Notes under the pieces: generated by a model | Databases searched by the model: none | Seen by the model: the letters and a program-made list of their open reading frames with translations, nothing else | What the model was told of the DNA's origin: nothing | Part shown: in pieces, positions 46,042 to 56,380 of the stretch | Numbering within the stretch: the first letter of the stretch is position 1 | Layout of the letters: each line of letters begins with the position of its first letter | Program-made: the position numbers and the translations under genes | Source: Phialocephala subalpina | Taxonomy: Eukaryota; Ascomycota; Leotiomycetes; Helotiales; Mollisiaceae | DNA: 64,000 nt | Reading direction: 5' to 3' | Assembly: GCA_900073065.1 (NCBI GenBank) | Contig: FJOG01000072.1 | Span: forward strand, 13,306-77,305

Positions 46042-47623
46042 TTATAGACTCATCCACCCAAACATGCCCGTAGCTCCCACCAACACAAGCGTCGTCAAGA
46101 CACCAGCTCCTACTCTGTCTCCTTCTGTTGCTGGCTTGAGAGCCTCCGGATTCGCTACAGATTGTGATCCCGCATTCGGGTTGCCCACCGACGTTCCACC
46201 CGTTGAATTCGTAAGCGGCGAACCAACGGCTTGTAACGGAAGCAAATTGACGAAAACAGCACTCATAGCAGCCATTTGCTGTCCCACACCATACGTCCCA
46301 TCATAAGCTGGAGCTTTTGACCAGGATAAGCCGCAAGCTCGTCCAGTGGCTCCTCCAACGCATTGGGCTGCTGCGGCCTTGGCAGAGGCTTGCAGTTTCG
46401 GCATGATGAGGTCGCGGGTCCACGGAGCGACGAAGGTGGTTGCTGCGAGCCAGCGGGTGAGGTAAGCTTTGAAGGAGAACATGTCCGTTGTGCAGGTAAG
46501 CTTTGGTTCGCAGGCTACTTCGTAGGCGATGTCTCCTGGGAAGAAGGTGTTGAAGGTTGAGTTTAGGAGGAGGTTCACGCGGTTCTCCCAGATTGCGCTG
46601 CCGTTGGTCTGGATCTTGTTAGCTGGGAAGAGAAATTGGGGATTGTAGGACTGACGTAGTTGTACATATTGGCGGCACCGAGCAACCAAACACCCATGTT
46701 GTAGGAGAATTGGACAAGGTTGATATCCGTGCAATTGGTTTCGATGTGGGCACCATCATAGATGTTGTAGTTTTCATCCATCAGACCAACAGTTTGGATC
46801 CAATCCCAGGTCTTCTCGGCATGCTGGGCGTATGTATCGTTGCCGGTGTAGCGTGCGAGTCTGGCACCAAGGTTGAAGAAACAGCCATTGGCAATGGAGT
46901 TCTTGTAGTCGTATCCAGTCAAGTATGGGTATACCTGCCATCGAAGACTTCCACAGATCAGCATGAATCCCAAAATCTGTCCAGGAGCTACTCACCCTCC
47001 ACCACATGTATTATCCGGTCTGACAGCTTGCGTGTTGAAGACTGCCTGGGCGAGCGAAAGCCATGATGGCTGGCCCGAGGCCGGGTTCTGAAAGTTGGTC
47101 TCTGCAGCAGACATAGCCGTCATTCCCCAGAAACCTTGATCGTCGTTCCCCATAGACTGCGACCAATTCGAAGGCATCATATCATCGTGCTCTCCCACCT
47201 GCCATTGGATCCCCGCCTCCGCAACATCGTTGTAGGAAGTATCGCCCGTGTAATGCCAGTAATCGATAAGTGTACCCCACATAGCTCCCGATTCCCACCA
47301 GTAGTCTATCCCAAGTCAGTCTTCAATTCCATTCCGTCGGTATTCTGCAGACTCACATCCCCAACTTGGATTCGGTGGAGGGCCAGGTAGGACTCCAATG
47401 ATTCCTCCACTCTGGTTTCCTTTGTAGTATGTCATCATATCGTAGGCTATCGTCGCCGCGGTGTCTTTGATCGATTCTATCACCAAGATCAGCCATGCGC
47501 GTAAACAATCCTCCTCCTCTAGATCAACGTACGCGCAGAAGTCAAGTCCACCTGAAGAGCCTGGACCGCAGCACCTCCAACCAGGAGTGCCGCCGCAGCG
47601 CGAGAAACGAGTGTGGAAAACAT
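46042..47623 (-). CDS. GPI-anchored GH76 alpha-1,6-mannanase-like, DFG5/DCW1 family
   Basis: Five exons (47623-47533, 47476-47357, 47305-46996, 46947-46656, 46608-46042; introns 47-56 nt) give 459 aa. Signal peptide with [15 protein letters not shown] core, cleaved before ~QVDL. GH76 features: [39 protein letters not shown], catalytic Asp pair 125-126 in [16 protein letters not shown], and [20 protein letters not shown]. The tail has a Thr/Ser/Gly stretch and a hydrophobic end ([19 protein letters not shown]) typical of a GPI signal. DFG5/DCW1 enzymes are thought to transfer GPI-glycoproteins to wall glucan and are essential as a pair in yeast. Confidence 0.93.
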
Positions 47624-48817
47624 GGCGATTGATGTCCTTCGAGTTCAAGGAGGTGGTCGCGGAGGTTCGAGAAAGGAGGATTCGGGGGGCGATTATTTAT
47701 TTCGAATCAACGAGCGGACGTCAAACACTTCTTCGATCGCACGTCGACGTTGATGAACATCGGTGACGAGAGAGAAGTCGAGACAAGAGGAGGGACAACG
47801 ATCGAAGTCGAGTCAGTGGATGGCAAAGGAGTGGGAGATCTCGTGGTAGACGGTGCAACAGGGGAGCGACCAAGATTGGACCAGACTTAATCTAGCTGAA
47901 ATAGGCGCCGCTGATTGGGAGAGAAGGATCATTTGGACAAATTTGGCGCAATCACGAAATACATGCATTGTTTTACAAACAAACATTCAAATTAGAATCA
48001 CGAATTAATGTTTGCATCTCAGAACGCTGTGTATCTTACTGTAAACATTCAATCCGTTTGCTGCAATTGTTCTCTCTGAATGTCCAAGTTTTGAGGGTCT
48101 TCGCCACCTTCCGCCCGCGGCTTATCATTGGTGCCATGGGGATCACAAGCCAGGATCCAACTTTTTACCAGGGGCTTAGAGCCTAAATTTATACTTAAGA
48201 GACAGCCGATCTGGAGTAATTTTGGGTCCGGTGGTGGGCCAAGATGAGCTTCAAAAGACATAAGACTTTGACAAGTGCTTGGAGAAGCTTGACAGATTGC
48301 ACCGTGAGTTGCATATTTTAGTTTGTTGATTTGTTTGAGATGACTGGATGCCATGACAACGCCACGTATGATGCAGTTGCTGCAGGTACGGAAAATCGAG
48401 ATCGTGGAGTTCGTGCCACACGGATGCGTTTGGGTTTGAGAGATGGGACGAAGTCGTTTCTGAAAAATTCACAAAATATTTGCTTCGCTCGAATGTTTTC
48501 TCGAGGCAGTGATTAAGCTGTCAGTGTGTGCAGTGTTGATTATTCATAGCAAAAAAATTGTAAATTCATCGCTATGCGCATCTTTGTCAAGTACCATCCC
48601 ATGTCCATCCGTAACGCCACGCTATGCTATGCAACGCTCGCTGAACCCAATAGACACATGAAGACACGCTCCCCCATCAGATAAACTCCATCAGTCCAAG
48701 AACTACCCATCAATGTTGCATCTCTGAGCTCTGCCATCATACGGACCATCCGAAATGACGATCACGGGCACCCTCACTCCCTCCTTTGACGACAAAGTCC
48801 CAGCTAGCTGCAAACAT
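47624..48817. other. Intergenic
   Basis: 5' flank of the GH76 gene and 3' flank of the DUF1365 gene; no gene seen. Confidence 0.4.
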
Positions 48818-50667
48818 TCATGGTAGAACGAACTTGACTAAGAGCCAAGCAAGACACACTCTGAGGAGGAAGATCTCAAGATTCAAGATCTCCATCCAAC
48901 CCCATGCAAATCGCTCAGCACACACCAACTTCAATACCCCGCTTGCGTACTGATACTCCTCCTCCCGCGAGGCCGTCGCAGCAACATAGCGATCGAAACC
49001 GGATGTGCCGTGAAGAGAATACGGTGGTACCTCCAAACCTTCTGCTTCAGGATCTGGCTTCTCCAACAGAGGAATGGCAGGGACCTCGACACGTAGTCTC
49101 TCGATCAAACCAAAGTAGACCCCAGCCCAGGACACCTCGCTGAATCCTTGCATCTTCCCAGAGCCGAAATTGAGACTCGTGAGGAGATCCAGATCCGAGA
49201 TGGAGATGGTCTGGCTTCGGCATTCCTTGAGAAGTCCGACGTAGATGTCTGCGTATTCGGCAATGCGGGAGTAGAAGGCTGGTGTCAATACCCGGAGTTC
49301 GAGGTAATGGGGCTCAGCTACAGATCTTCGAGCGATGCGTTCTGAAGAAGCGGATGGACCGACAAGACCGGCGGGGGTGTATTGCAAAACGATTTCCTCT
49401 TTGGATCTGATCACCCTCTCTCGTAGGAATTGCCGGAATTTTTGATCGATGAAGACCTCCGCCGGGTGGGCATGGCGAGGCGTAGTCTCCTTCCGTGGTT
49501 CAGGTCGAGATACCCACGCCATTCCCTTTCGAAAGAAGAGTATGAAGGCTTGGTACACAGTTCGTGGAAAGAACGTCATAAATCCAACCCACCACCAAGA
49601 TGCCAGGAATTTGATCTTTGCCCAAATCGACATTGACGATGGGTCCAAAGCTTGGCCTGCTGAGTAGACTCTCGCAATGAGCATAGGCCGTTGATCCGCG
49701 GAGCTGAGGGTGATTGTGCAGTTTATTGATCCACTTCGACTCATGAATGGGAAGAGAGGGTCGTAGACTGCTGCTGAGTATTTCCCAGCACGGTCGCTAA
49801 AGGTTGAGACGTAGAAGTCTTTGCTCCAGCTGCCAGTATACCGCTTGAATTCGAGGTCTTGCCCCTCTTTAGGAGGAAGAGTCTGAGTGTTCGGCTCGAG
49901 GAAGTAGACGTGTCGCTCATCGGACGTGTTGTTGACTTCAAGGACCAAGGCTTTGAGCTCCTTCTCGGCTGAGTACAGATGCCAGATGGAGACAGGATTT
50001 GAGGCGTAGCCGAGAAATTTGGCGGCAGTGATGAGGTAGGCATACGCGTACTGCTCGTGATCAACGCCCTAAGTTGGTTAGTGAGAACCTCTCATGCATA
50101 CGAAGACATGCGCACCTGGCTTTCGAGATACTCTCGAACTTTTCCGACCAAGCCATCTTTCACGTGACCCCTCTTCAAGTAATCATCTCCATTGACTGTC
50201 CACCATGCCTTTCCAGGGTTCAGAGAGAGCCATGAACGGCTATCTTCCTCCTCTGCTGAGACCATGCCTCCAGAATTGCCCTTCCATCCAATTGGGATAC
50301 CAACGAATAGGTACGAGTAGGAGAACCCGTGCTTTTTTGGGAACATCCGAACATGGCTGGTTTGGCATGGAAAGAAAAGAGGCTTGACAGGAAACGAATC
50401 TAGACATGATCCGATTGCAGACGCATCAGAACGAAAAAGCCCTCGAAAGAAACGCGTAAAATGTAGGATCGCGAAGAGTGCAGATACATGCTTCGCGACT
50501 TCGATGACGATGGCGGGGTTGATAGTGGCTTCGATGAACTGCTGGACCGAGTTCCATTGCGCGTAGGTTTTGAAGACAACGAGGAGAATGAGGTCGAGTG
50601 AGCCGCCGAGAGTGTGGATTGTTGATATTGTAATCAATGACACGAGAGTGCTGATGAAGCTTTCCAT
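48818..50667 (-). CDS. DUF1365 family protein
   Basis: Two exons (50667-50116, 50068-48818; intron 47 nt) give 600 aa. An N-terminal hydrophobic helix (LVSLITISTIHTLGGSLDLI) is followed by the DUF1365 core: SHVRMFPKKHGFSYSYLFVG, HEQYAYAYLITAAKFLGY, NPVSIWHLYS and DPLFPFMSRSGSI, ending in a hydrophobic segment. Members occur in bacteria and fungi, often near fatty-acid genes in bacteria; no reaction is established. A membrane or lipid-droplet location is plausible from the hydrophobic ends. Confidence 0.88.
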
Positions 50668-51141
50668 CCTGGAGTTGACGGCGTCTCGACTGTCTGGTGT
50701 GGTGGCGGTGCAGTATCGTTACCGAAGGAAAGTCGAATTAAGCTGTAGATTCGCACATAAAGACATTCCAAAAGGTTGTGACGTATGACAATTTTTCAGG
50801 CAGAAAAGAGGAAGTTATTCCCAACATACGACGATTATTCAGTTTCATCTGTTCGCAGTATCAAAGTCCCAAAATGGAAGAAGTACGTATGTCCGAGACT
50901 CGGATCTAGCAAGGGTCATTGACCTAAGTAGCTTAGCGTATGATTCAACCGGCCAGAGCGAGTGGCACTGCTTGAGCCACCACAGCCTCATCAGTATTTC
51001 TGTGATATTCCGTCAAGAATCCGCAATCTTCCTCCCTTCTTCATACCGCAACAACCATCTCTCCCGACCACGAGCAAACAATCAAACAATATCTATCTCA
51101 CCACTCTACCGCCCAAACATCAACACTACACAAATATCACA
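50668..51141. promoter_or_regulatory. Divergent upstream region, DUF1365 / MBF1
   Basis: 474 bp between starts. The MBF1 side has a CT-rich leader and an AC-rich tract ending CACAATG. Confidence 0.4.
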
Positions 51142-51691
51142 ATGTCTGACGACTGGGATACCGTTACGAAGATTGGAAGCCGAACCCGCGGTGCAGGAGG
51201 CGCTGCGCGCGAGACAGTCGTAAAGGGCAAATCCGCACTCAACGCCGCCCAGCGCAGCGGAGCAGTCATCGGCACAGAGAAGAAGTTCGGCGCTGGTAAC
51301 TCTGTACGTCCTCCTACCCTCTCCCCATCCTCTTTCCACTCCTCCCTTTCTTGCTGAAGACCCCACTAACCCCTCACCGCAGGCCTCCAAACCCGGTGTC
51401 GAAGGTCAACATCTCACCAAAGTCGACCGAAGCGATGATATCGTCAAGCCCACAACCGTCGGAAAGGAAGTCGGCAACGCAATTTCCGAGCAGAGACAAA
51501 AGATGACTCCGAAGATGACGCAGAAGGATCTGGCGACCAAGTGTAATACGACGCAGAGTGTGGTGGCGGACTTTGAGAGGGGCTCTGCGACGCCGGATCA
51601 GAAGCTGTTAGCGAGTATGGAAAAGGTTTTGGGTATTAAGTTGCGGGGAAGTGATATTGGGGCTCCGAGATTCGGGCCTAAGAAGAAGTGA
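51142..51691 (+). CDS. mbf1: Multiprotein-bridging factor 1
   Basis: Two exons (51142-51303, 51383-51691; intron 79 nt) encode 156 aa, the usual length. The MBF1 N-terminal domain starts [14 protein letters not shown] and is followed by a Cro-type helix-turn-helix (~90-145: [36 protein letters not shown]) and [19 protein letters not shown]1 is a transcriptional coactivator bridging TBP and bZIP activators, and it prevents frameshifting on collided ribosomes. Identity is firm. Confidence 0.96.
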
Positions 51692-52073
51692 GGCGTGTTG
51701 GGAATGGGAAAATGACAGATGAATGACCTGCATACTCTGGGTGATTGAGGCTGGCGAAGCGTCGTGGAGGGGTCGATGACTTTGGCTTCTGCGAGTTCCA
51801 GCTATTCGGGGACATCGAAAATGGGCTGCGACGATGGTTTTTGCGCTGAGTTGAATACATTCTTCGTGCGCGCTTTGCGGTCATAGAAGCCACAATCAGG
51901 AATAGAAAAGAGCGTTGATTCATCATTCATGCATTGCACCCATTGATGTTCCTCAGAGTCTTTTATTACATGACTGCCTCTGCAGTTCTCGTATCCAAAA
52001 TCTATGATCGGGTATCATACTTCCAACAGGTGATCATTTCTCGCTTTCCCTAACATCTGAAGGCCATAACTCT
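51692..52073. other. Convergent 3' region of MBF1 and Cdt1
   Basis: 3' flanks only; contains one degenerate hairpin element. Confidence 0.4.
51792..51816. repeat. Degenerate hairpin element, MBF1 3' flank
   Basis: Arms CGAGTTCC and GGGACATC, 9-nt loop (AGCTATTCG); 6 of 8 pair including two G-U. Confidence 0.4.
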
Positions 52074-53522
52074 TCAGACTGCACGCTTCACACGCTCCTT
52101 GATATCCAATTCTCCAGGTCGCTCGTCTCTGTTCACTACCAATGCCTCCGTCTTTCCCATCTTCACAATCTTCACCCATTCAGGAGCAATCTCTGCAGCC
52201 AGCAACCTCACACATGTATCCGCTTCGTCCTTCGACATTGGCGTCTTGAAGGAATCCTTGAGCTTCCCAATAACCGTAGGAAGGGTGAAGGAGATGCGCT
52301 GTTGTCCAACAGAGCTGGATGTGCTGAGGATCGTGAGGACGGCCACAACTTCGTCAATTCTCCCCATTGCTGCTTTCCTGGCCAGCTCAGCCTTGGACGG
52401 AAGTGGCGCGAGAGTCGATTGATGTAACTGCTTCGCTCGGAGACGCTCGAGAAGGCTGGGCTTCGGTCCATTGGCAGTTGATGATGTTGACTTCTCTTTC
52501 TCAGCATCCTTCTTACTGCTCATTCCAGCCTTCAGATCCTCCAATCTTCGCTGCCCCTTCGCAAGCATCGGCGACATCTTAATCAGGGAGGGACAGGTTG
52601 TGATCGCCTCCAATGGCAGTCCCTCGATGAATGATGCTGCTGTTGTAGCATCCTCCTCCTTCCCTTCCCACCCTGCAACCAGTCCGCGAATGAAGATGCC
52701 ATTGAGAAGGTCTTCATTGACTGGTCTAGCAATTCTTCCAGGCTTTCCAGCACTGGTCTTGATCTCAATGCAGATCTTCCCATGTCCATAGTCCGATAGA
52801 GTGAGGTGAGATATTCGGTGATCGTATTTCCCTTCTGGTATGTTTGCATTCAGCACGCCGAGAGTTCTGCGGATGTCCTCCAGAGCGACAGAGCGCTTTC
52901 CCCAAGCTCGAGCGACATCTGGGCAGAGGTTTCGTAGATCTGCTGGTGCGTGTGTTCCATTATGCGCGTAGTGTATCGATAGTGCAGTCAGGAATGCTGC
53001 GTGTAGGTTAATGAGGTCGAGGAGTTCGCTAGGAAGGTCTTGAGGTGTGTCGGTTTGTATTCGTTCGGGGCTCGATTTGAGAACAGGGAGACTCGAGCTG
53101 CTGGCGTAGAGCGGTGAGCGAGTAGGAGTTTTGTCAACGATGCGGAATCGATCCAGCAGACTTCGGGCTCCCTTCGTTGGAGTGTCGATTGAAGGCGCAG
53201 ATTGTTGGCTTGGGATAGGTCTGTCAGGAGTATGTGTATCGTTCGAGCGTCGTGAAGGTAGAGGCTTGATTTCTCGGTCGCTGGCCTGAATCGAAGGTTT
53301 CTCCGGCGTGCTTTCCTCGTCGCTGTCAACGAACCTTCTCTTGGTCGTGATGGGCGATGTTTTCGAGGCAATTGAGATGGTCTCGACATGCGGCTTCTCT
53401 TCGATGCTCTTCTGGATCCTGACTGCCTTCGATGTCGTGGTGAAAGCTTGCAGTCCCCCAGTCCTCACGGAAGCTGCTTTGCTGCTGGTTGCCAGCTTCC
53501 TTCTCTTAATTGCGCCCGGCAT
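52074..53522 (-). CDS. cdt1: DNA replication licensing factor Cdt1
   Basis: Single exon, 482 aa. The N-terminal ~130 residues are basic, Ser/Thr-rich and disordered with TP sites (CDK-type). The central region (~160-300) contains LLDLINLHAAFLTALSIHYA, RNLCPDVARAWGKRSVALED and HLTLSDYGHGKICIEI, matching the geminin/MCM-binding fold. The C-terminal winged helix (~365-475) has SLLERLRAKQ, GQQRISFTLPTVIGKLKDSF and ADTCVRLLAAEIAPEWVKIV. Cdt1 loads MCM2-7 at origins with ORC and Cdc6. The start lies near an MCB/E2F-like cluster. The family is inferred from domain pattern; sequence conservation of fungal Cdt1 is low. Confidence 0.82.
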   Translation of the reverse strand: MPGAIKRRKLATSSKAASVRTGGLQAFTTTSKAVRIQKSIEEKPHVETISIASKTSPITTKRRFVDSDEESTPEKPSIQASDREIKPLPSRRSNDTHTPDRPIPSQQSAPSIDTPTKGARSLLDRFRIVDKTPTRSPLYASSSSLPVLKSSPERIQTDTPQDLPSELLDLINLHAAFLTALSIHYAHNGTHAPADLRNLCPDVARAWGKRSVALEDIRRTLGVLNANIPEGKYDHRISHLTLSDYGHGKICIEIKTSAGKPGRIARPVNEDLLNGIFIRGLVAGWEGKEEDATTAASFIEGLPLEAITTCPSLIKMSPMLAKGQRRLEDLKAGMSSKKDAEKEKSTSSTANGPKPSLLERLRAKQLHQSTLAPLPSKAELARKAAMGRIDEVVAVLTILSTSSSVGQQRISFTLPTVIGKLKDSFKTPMSKDEADTCVRLLAAEIAPEWVKIVKMGKTEALVVNRDERPGELDIKERVKRAV

Positions 53523-53764
53523 CGTGAAAGTATAAATCCGCGGTAAGAGCTATGCTTTAGTCTACACCGATAATTGCATGGAAGGTGGAAGTTGAGGGTT
53601 GCTCTTGACATGAGGCTGTCTTATGTTGAAGTAAACGGAGGAGGTTGGGGAGTCGCGATCTGACGCGTCGCGAATTTTCGCGTAGATTGGTTTTGACTAG
53701 GACTTTCTCGGGACGAAGCTTGTTCCAGCCATCCTTGTACATTCAATAGCGACCAACGACCACC
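53523..53764. promoter_or_regulatory. Divergent promoter, Cdt1 / F-box-like gene
   Basis: 242 bp between the two start codons, carrying the G1/S-type motif cluster listed separately. Confidence 0.5.
53653..53682. promoter_or_regulatory. MCB/E2F-like cluster
   Basis: Within 30 bp: TCGCGA (53653), ACGCGT (53663, exact MluI cell-cycle box), TCGCGA (53668) and TTTTCGCG (53675, E2F/MBF-like). This is the motif set bound by MBF in G1/S promoters of yeasts, placed 130-160 bp before the Cdt1 ATG. Confidence 0.6.
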
Positions 53765-54529
53765 ATGCCTCTACCATTTCTTGAAGTCTTCCCTCGAGAG
53801 ATTCGTGATCAAATATATACATATGCCCTCGCATCGAATTCGGGCGCAGTGACGCTTTCGCCATGGACCGTCGAGGTCGCGAGATCATTGTCCCTTCTTC
53901 GAACCTGCAAGCAGATCCACAGAGAATGCAAAGACATCATCTGGCACCACAATAGACTCGACATTCGCGAACCTACCCATCTCCATCGCAAGTTCCTCGC
54001 CCTTTCGAAGCATCGCCATGTTCGGCGCATCCGCCAGCTGAAGCTGTGCCTCGAAATGATGGACCGGGACGAGCTGGAATGGGTGGCGAGTTCTGCCAGA
54101 GGTCTCGCAGAATGGTGTCGAGTTGGCAGACTGGAATCGATTGCACTGGTCACAGACTGGGAGAAGCCTCGAGACCTAGAAGAGTTCAAGGAGGTTCTGA
54201 ATCTGCGGAAATACGGAGAGTGCTTGGATGGCCGATTCTATCGAGATTCCAGTACATGGACACGAATGGTGGTAAACACAGGATGGCCGCGATTCTCGCA
54301 TTGGGGTAAGCAGAGGTGGTTAAAGGAGATGCTGTTGGATCCAAGTGGTCTTGATCCGCTGCTTGGGGAGATACATGAAGTATTTGGTGGCCAGCTGTAC
54401 GTGGATGGGACATTGTGCTTCGACGACCGAGTGCAGGTGGTCAAAAGCATCGAGCTAGATCCACGAAATGGCGAGATCAAGATCATCCCAGGCCGGCTAT
54501 CGACGCAGACCAATACAGACCATTCTTGA
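53765..54529 (+). CDS. F-box-like fungal protein (DUF7730 type)
   Basis: Single exon, 254 aa. Opens with FLEVFPREIRDQIYTYAL, the F-box-like start shared by a very large fungal family, then LLRTCKQIHRECKDIIWHHN. The rest is helical with no second domain. Members are abundant and mostly uncharacterised; an SCF adaptor role is possible but not shown. Confidence 0.75.
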   Translation: MPLPFLEVFPREIRDQIYTYALASNSGAVTLSPWTVEVARSLSLLRTCKQIHRECKDIIWHHNRLDIREPTHLHRKFLALSKHRHVRRIRQLKLCLEMMDRDELEWVASSARGLAEWCRVGRLESIALVTDWEKPRDLEEFKEVLNLRKYGECLDGRFYRDSSTWTRMVVNTGWPRFSHWGKQRWLKEMLLDPSGLDPLLGEIHEVFGGQLYVDGTLCFDDRVQVVKSIELDPRNGEIKIIPGRLSTQTNTDHS

Positions 54530-55055
54530 CATTGATGCTTGGACTGAACTGATGCATTTGGTGAAGCCGAAAACGTTGATTTACTCCCAGTTACGTTTTA
54601 CGTTTACGCTATCCTCCTGTTTAAGACTTCCCGCAAGCGCGGAGAGCCAAGACCAAAGCATGCCTGGTTATACTGCACGCTGCTATTTGTTTGATTCAAT
54701 TCGATTTTAAATAATTAGTTCTTTCTTATATTAACCGAATTTATAATTTGCATTTAATCTTTCAGAATTAATAAAATGGATAAGGTAAGTGGCGCACTAT
54801 TAGCCAATAGCATTCATTGTATAGAGTGCACTATTAGCTAATCTTTCGTTTCAGCCTGCTCAACGGCATATCGTGGAATTTTGGTTCTCCGTTGAATATA
54901 AACCTCTCGTGAACGTATCAACAATAAGAGCAATAAGCGCTATACGACTCCAGTCTACGCTCACTACTAGTAAGCTTTGCCGGAATTGTTTAATTCCACC
55001 AGGCTAATCCAATCTAGCTTCCATAATCATCCTCTTCTGTTCTTATTACTGCACT
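54530..55055. other. Intergenic, becoming AT-rich
   Basis: Transition towards the accessory end; AT-rich patch at ~54700-54790. No gene seen. Confidence 0.4.
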
Positions 55056-56183
55056 ATGAGACTCATTAACACAAGAACGCTGGAGCTTCAAGACTTTTCT
55101 CTGCTAGCGATCCCACCCTACGCAATCCTCTCTTATACATGGGGTGACGGCGAGGTCTCTTTGCAAGATATGTCCTTGCCCAGCCGATCTTCGAAGATTG
55201 GCTTTGAGAAGATCGCTAAAACCTGTCAATTGGCACGAGAGCACAGCCTTGGATTCGCATGGGTTGATACGTGTTGCATCGATAAATCGAGTAGCGCAGA
55301 GCTCACGGAATCTATTAATAGCATGTGGCAATACTATATGAATGCTGCCGTATGCTACGTTTCTCTCGGAGACTTGCAGCAAAATACGCATGCTAATGAT
55401 GGGCTGGCCTACTGCCGCTGGTTCACCAGGGGCTGGACCTTGCAGGAATTGATCGCCCCGAAGAAGCTTGAATTCTATGATATGTCTTGGACTTATCGAG
55501 GATCAAAGCTCAATTTCGTCCAAACTATTTCCAATATTACCGGCATTCCTCCTGCAATTCTCCAGGGAGAAAAGTCGCTTGCAAGCTTTTCTATAGCCGA
55601 GAGAATGTCGTGGGCTGCGCGCCGTCAAACAACTCGAGTAGAAGACACAGCATACTGTCTCTTAGGAATATTCGATGTGAACATGCCTTTGATATATGGC
55701 GAGAGCATGAAAGCATTCCGCCGACTCCAGGAAGAAATTATCAAAAGACAGAATAATATGACTATATTTGCTTGGAACTTCGTGCCAAGCTCTGAGAAAC
55801 AGGTCCTTAGTCTATTTGCTACCTCACCAGCGGCATTCATTGATAGTTCCCATATCGTTCCATTTAGCGATGACTTTTTGGAACATTCTGTGACTAATAT
55901 GGGTCTCTTTATGAGTAGCGAATGCCTATTGCGTATTGCAGATGTTTCCAGAAGAAATGGCGATCATGAGATCTTACGGTACCTCATTTTGTTCGGCGGG
56001 AAACACCGAAAACTATATGATATGCCCGGTATTTACCTTCGCAAAGTTAGACCAAAGCTTTTCTACCGAGATGGAATATTTCTACTTAGTGGTATTGGTG
56101 CGAATAAGGTCAACCAAAAGAAACTCTTGAATATTTCTGGTTACCATATCCTCATCGACCCCAGGGTTGCCTGGAGCGTTTAG
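55056..56183 (+). CDS. HET-domain protein (heterokaryon incompatibility)
   Basis: Single exon, 375 aa from ATG. The HET domain starts almost at the N terminus with YAILSYTWGDGEVS, then FAWVDTCCIDKSSSAELTES, AAVCYVSLGD and CRWFTRGWTLQELIAP, the three conserved HET blocks, followed by DTAYCLLGIFDVNMPLIYGE. The C-terminal ~130 residues are unrecognised. HET proteins trigger cell death on fusion of unlike mycelia. The gene is intact although it abuts an AT isochore about 200 bp downstream. Confidence 0.9.
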   Translation: MRLINTRTLELQDFSLLAIPPYAILSYTWGDGEVSLQDMSLPSRSSKIGFEKIAKTCQLAREHSLGFAWVDTCCIDKSSSAELTESINSMWQYYMNAAVCYVSLGDLQQNTHANDGLAYCRWFTRGWTLQELIAPKKLEFYDMSWTYRGSKLNFVQTISNITGIPPAILQGEKSLASFSIAERMSWAARRQTTRVEDTAYCLLGIFDVNMPLIYGESMKAFRRLQEEIIKRQNNMTIFAWNFVPSSEKQVLSLFATSPAAFIDSSHIVPFSDDFLEHSVTNMGLFMSSECLLRIADVSRRNGDHEILRYLILFGGKHRKLYDMPGIYLRKVRPKLFYRDGIFLLSGIGANKVNQKKLLNISGYHILIDPRVAWSV

Positions 56184-56380
56184 TTCGGGGATGTTGAGGT
56201 GGGTATATATTATTTATGATTTGGGGAATTAGAAATTGAGTGTTGCGAATTCGGATTAGACAACGGGGACAAGTGATAATTTGTGGTGATTCCGAGTGGA
56301 TATATAAATTTATTGGGAGAAAATGTTTTAAAAAGTGCAATTGCGAGTTCTTTAAGCGCCGCGATTTCGATGGTAAGTAT
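56184..56380. other. 3' flank of HET gene
   Basis: Falls off into AT-rich DNA; nothing else seen. Confidence 0.3.
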
